DNA of 7,335 nt, from the NCBI GenBank assembly GCA_050725495.1, contig JBOHHM010000163.1:1-7335 (forward strand), given 5' to 3'. Positions 5,929 through 7,335 of the stretch are shown here, piece by piece. Made by a program: the position numbers and the translations under genes. The notes beneath the pieces were generated by a model. It was not told the origin of the DNA. It searched no databases and worked only from the letters and a program-made list of their open reading frames with translations. This stretch comes from JBOHHM01 sp050725495. Lineage in GTDB: Bacteria > Pseudomonadota > Gammaproteobacteria > Burkholderiales > Burkholderiaceae_C. Position 1 is the first letter of the stretch; each line of letters opens with the position of its first letter.

Positions 5929-6063
5929 TTGGGAGTCTGAGTGCCCAATGGCATAGGGACGAGCTTCCAAGGGCGGGTTGGGGCCATGGCGTGACTGCCA
6001 TGGCACGCCTGAGACCAGCAGCGTCGGCAAGGCGCTCGGTAAAGATCAGACGTGCAGCTTCCC
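5929..6063. other. Gene-free gap between convergent clusters
   Basis: 135 bases between the 3' ends of crcB (plus) and the Rieske ferredoxin (minus). No open frame with coding character, tRNA or transposase remnant was seen. Its only clear structure is the palindrome pair at 5983-6004. It marks the boundary between the transport locus and the oxygenase operon. Confidence 0.6.
5983..6004. repeat. Duplicated 8-base palindrome forming a hairpin
   Basis: GCCATGGC (5983-5990) and GCCATGGC (5997-6004), separated by GTGACT. Each copy is itself palindromic, so they are at once direct and inverted repeats and can pair as an 8-base stem with a 6-base loop. The position between two convergent genes suits a bidirectional transcript end, but there is no T-run on either side, so an intrinsic terminator is not claimed. 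A binding site for a dimeric protein is equally possible. Confidence 0.5.
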
Positions 6064-6381
6064 TCAGCCCATCGCGAGGTAGACGCGCCCGGCCTCGATT
6101 CTCACGGGGTAGCTTCGAAGGTCCTCGGTGATCGGTGCGCAGGCCGCTTTGCCCGTGCGCACGTCGAACTTGCCCTGGTGCAGAGGACACTCGATTTCAT
6201 GGCCATCGAGGAATCCATCGCACAGGCGTGCCTGCCCATGGGTGCAGATGTTGTCGGTCGCGTAGACCTCGCCGTCCACGTTGTAGAGGGCGATCTCGTG
6301 CCCGCCCACTTCGACGCCGAGCACGTCGTCCCGAGGAACATCGGAGACAGTCGCAGCTTCAATCCAGTTCGGGTCGCTCAT
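6064..6381 (-). CDS. nagAb: Rieske [2Fe-2S] ferredoxin of an aromatic ring-hydroxylating oxygenase
   Basis: 105-residue soluble electron carrier that passes electrons from a flavin/iron-sulfur reductase to the oxygenase. The Rieske ligands are complete: C46-T-H48 and C65-P-L-H68 within DNICTHGQAR and IECPLHQGKFD. The remaining fold matches naphthalene/salicylate-type ferredoxins as I recall them: WIEAA near the start, DVLGV, EIALYNVDGEVYATDN (29-44), then TGKAACAPITEDLRSYPV (76-93). The ATG at 6381 has GAGG six bases upstream. It starts seven bases after the stop of the small subunit gene, so it is the third visible gene of the operon and the last before the cluster boundary. The name nagAb rests on the gene order and resemblance; a ferredoxin alone does not tell the substrate. 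Confidence 0.93.
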   Translation of the reverse strand: MSDPNWIEAATVSDVPRDDVLGVEVGGHEIALYNVDGEVYATDNICTHGQARLCDGFLDGHEIECPLHQGKFDVRTGKAACAPITEDLRSYPVRIEAGRVYLAMG

Positions 6382-6388
6382 GGATGCC

Positions 6389-6871
6389 TCAAATGGGGTA
6401 GATGATCGAGTTGGGGATCATTTCGCTGTCGTACACGCACAGGCGCGACTTGAACTTCAGACCTTCGGTTGTGCGCACCACGGTGTCGATGTAGCGGCCC
6501 ACGTTGAACACGGTCGACACCTGGGACAGCTTGGTGCGAAAAACGGCGTAGTTGGCTTCGGATTCGAACCGGTCGTCGACGACCCTGCGAACGAGCGGTG
6601 CGCCAACCACGTGGCGCTGGTAGTAAGGGTCGTGAAACAGCGTCTCGCGGATACCGTAGACGCGATCCTTCAACATGCCCTTGCTGTCGAACGACAGCGT
6701 GGCCAGCGGGAAACCACGCTCGTGGTTCTCGCGCGGCTGCAGGCGATACACGCAGTCCTCCGTGAAGAACTCGGGCCACAGGTCCCAGTGGCCGGCATCG
6801 ACCGCACTGGCGTAGTCGGCATACAGCTGCGTCAGCGCGAGATAGTCGTTGAAGTTCATCGCAGGGCTCAT
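6389..6871 (-). CDS. nagH: Ring-hydroxylating oxygenase small (beta) subunit, salicylate 5-hydroxylase-like
   Basis: 160 residues, the usual size for the beta subunit, a cone-shaped scaffold protein of the alpha3-beta3 oxygenase that binds no iron. Recognisable beta-subunit segments are YADYASAVDAGHWDLWPEFFTEDCVYRL (17-44), RENHERGFPLATL (47-59), MLKDRVYGIRETLFHDPYYQRHVVG (66-90) and the C-terminal SRLCVYDSEMIPNSIIYP (142-159). The HDPYYQRHVVG and VYDSEMI blocks are those I associate with NagH of salicylate 5-hydroxylase and the related anthranilate enzymes. I chose the ATG at 6871, two bases after the large-subunit stop, because GAGG precedes it; an internal ATG four codons later has no such site. 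Fully consistent with the flanking large subunit and ferredoxin. The exact aromatic substrate is uncertain. Confidence 0.9.
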   Translation of the reverse strand: MSPAMNFNDYLALTQLYADYASAVDAGHWDLWPEFFTEDCVYRLQPRENHERGFPLATLSFDSKGMLKDRVYGIRETLFHDPYYQRHVVGAPLVRRVVDDRFESEANYAVFRTKLSQVSTVFNVGRYIDTVVRTTEGLKFKSRLCVYDSEMIPNSIIYPI

Positions 6872-6873
6872 GC

Positions 6874-7335
6874 TCAGGCCTCCATCACTTCGCGCCAGTA
6901 GCGGTACATGCCGCGGATCAGCGTTTCAGTCACCATGTGGTCGGTGTCCTCGACCTCCCGCCCACCGAGTTCGGCCAGCGTGCGATGAAACGGCTTCTGC
7001 TCGAATCCCTGCTGCGAGAATTCGATCACCTCGCCATCGTCGGCCGAGACGAAGCCGGCCGGCCCGAACAGATTGGCCTGGCGCAGGCGGCGCTGCAGCA
7101 TGTCTTCGCTGTCATCCTCGAACGCGAAATGCGTCCAGACAAAGTCGAATGAGCCGTGTCCATTGGGCTGGATATGGCGGGTTGACACGCTGTTGACCTG
7201 CTGCTGCAGGATGACGCTGGGGAACAGGGTCGTCATGACGGCCGTCGGGCCGCCCCACCAAGGCTCGGGCGCGATGTCGAGAAAGCGCGGGTCGTTGAGC
7301 TGCATGCTTTCCTTGAAGCTGGAGACCTGCGTCAC
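6874..7335 (-). CDS. nagG: Ring-hydroxylating oxygenase large (alpha) subunit, C-terminal part only
   Basis: The last 153 residues of the catalytic subunit; the N-terminal Rieske domain and both iron-ligand histidines lie beyond the window. The frame is open to position 7335, and the GTG there is read as an internal valine codon, not a start. The fragment contains the end of the catalytic domain, including RLRQANLFGPAGFVSADDGEV (83-103). This corresponds to the GPAG..-DD segment of naphthalene-dioxygenase-type enzymes, so the carboxylate ligand of the mononuclear iron is probably one of D99/D100. The end, TETLIRGMYRYWREVMEA (136-153), is the typical helical C-terminus. Two bases separate its stop from the small subunit start. 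The order alpha, beta, ferredoxin matches nagG-nagH-nagAb of the salicylate 5-hydroxylase operon, in which salicylate becomes gentisate. Confidence 0.9.
   Translation of the reverse strand: MTQVSSFKESMQLNDPRFLDIAPEPWWGGPTAVMTTLFPSVILQQQVNSVSTRHIQPNGHGSFDFVWTHFAFEDDSEDMLQRRLRQANLFGPAGFVSADDGEVIEFSQQGFEQKPFHRTLAELGGREVEDTDHMVTETLIRGMYRYWREVMEA

Noticed and set aside
6873..7196. Plus-strand open frames opposite the oxygenase alpha and beta subunits.
   Set aside because: Shadows of the minus-strand oxygenase genes, with no domain similarity and no ribosome binding sites.

Overview
This GC-rich window looks like the chromosome of a betaproteobacterium, most likely Burkholderiales/Comamonadaceae. 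That placement rests on base composition, protein character and gene content as remembered from the families; no search was run. It holds two unrelated neighbouring clusters that converge near position 5930-6060.

Cluster 1 (1-5928) is a divergently organised uptake locus for a small organic acid. On the minus strand, reading from about 2590 down to 1, lie a LysR-type regulator, a DUF1445/D-glutamate-cyclase-family putative hydro-lyase with a GTG start, and a TRAP transporter substrate-binding protein (DctP) whose C-terminus is cut by the window start. On the plus strand, from 2704, lie a second DctP clearly paralogous to the first, DctQ (small membrane subunit), DctM (large membrane subunit) and a CrcB/Fluc fluoride channel. 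crcB starts on a GTG overlapping the dctM stop. A strong intrinsic terminator sits between dctP and dctQ, so the soluble binding protein is probably made in excess of the membrane subunits. The regulator lies between the two arms and probably controls one or both.

The hydro-lyase family is linked to D-glutamate/5-oxoproline chemistry, and a known Bordetella DctP subfamily binds pyroglutamate. The best guess is therefore that cluster 1 imports and processes pyroglutamate (5-oxoproline) or a related compound. This is inference, not shown by the sequence.

Cluster 2 (6064-7335, minus strand) is the downstream end of a three-component Rieske oxygenase operon: the C-terminus of the large (alpha) subunit, the small (beta) subunit and a Rieske ferredoxin. 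Gene order and residues resemble nagG-nagH-nagAb, salicylate 5-hydroxylase, which makes gentisate. The reductase and the rest of the alpha subunit would lie beyond the window.

The 135-base gap between the clusters has no gene but carries a duplicated 8-base palindrome able to form a hairpin. I see no tRNA, rRNA, CRISPR array or insertion sequence. Nothing here is a clearly new system. The most interesting points are the paired DctPs with the hydro-lyase, the intra-operon terminator, and the fluoride channel translationally coupled to a TRAP transporter.
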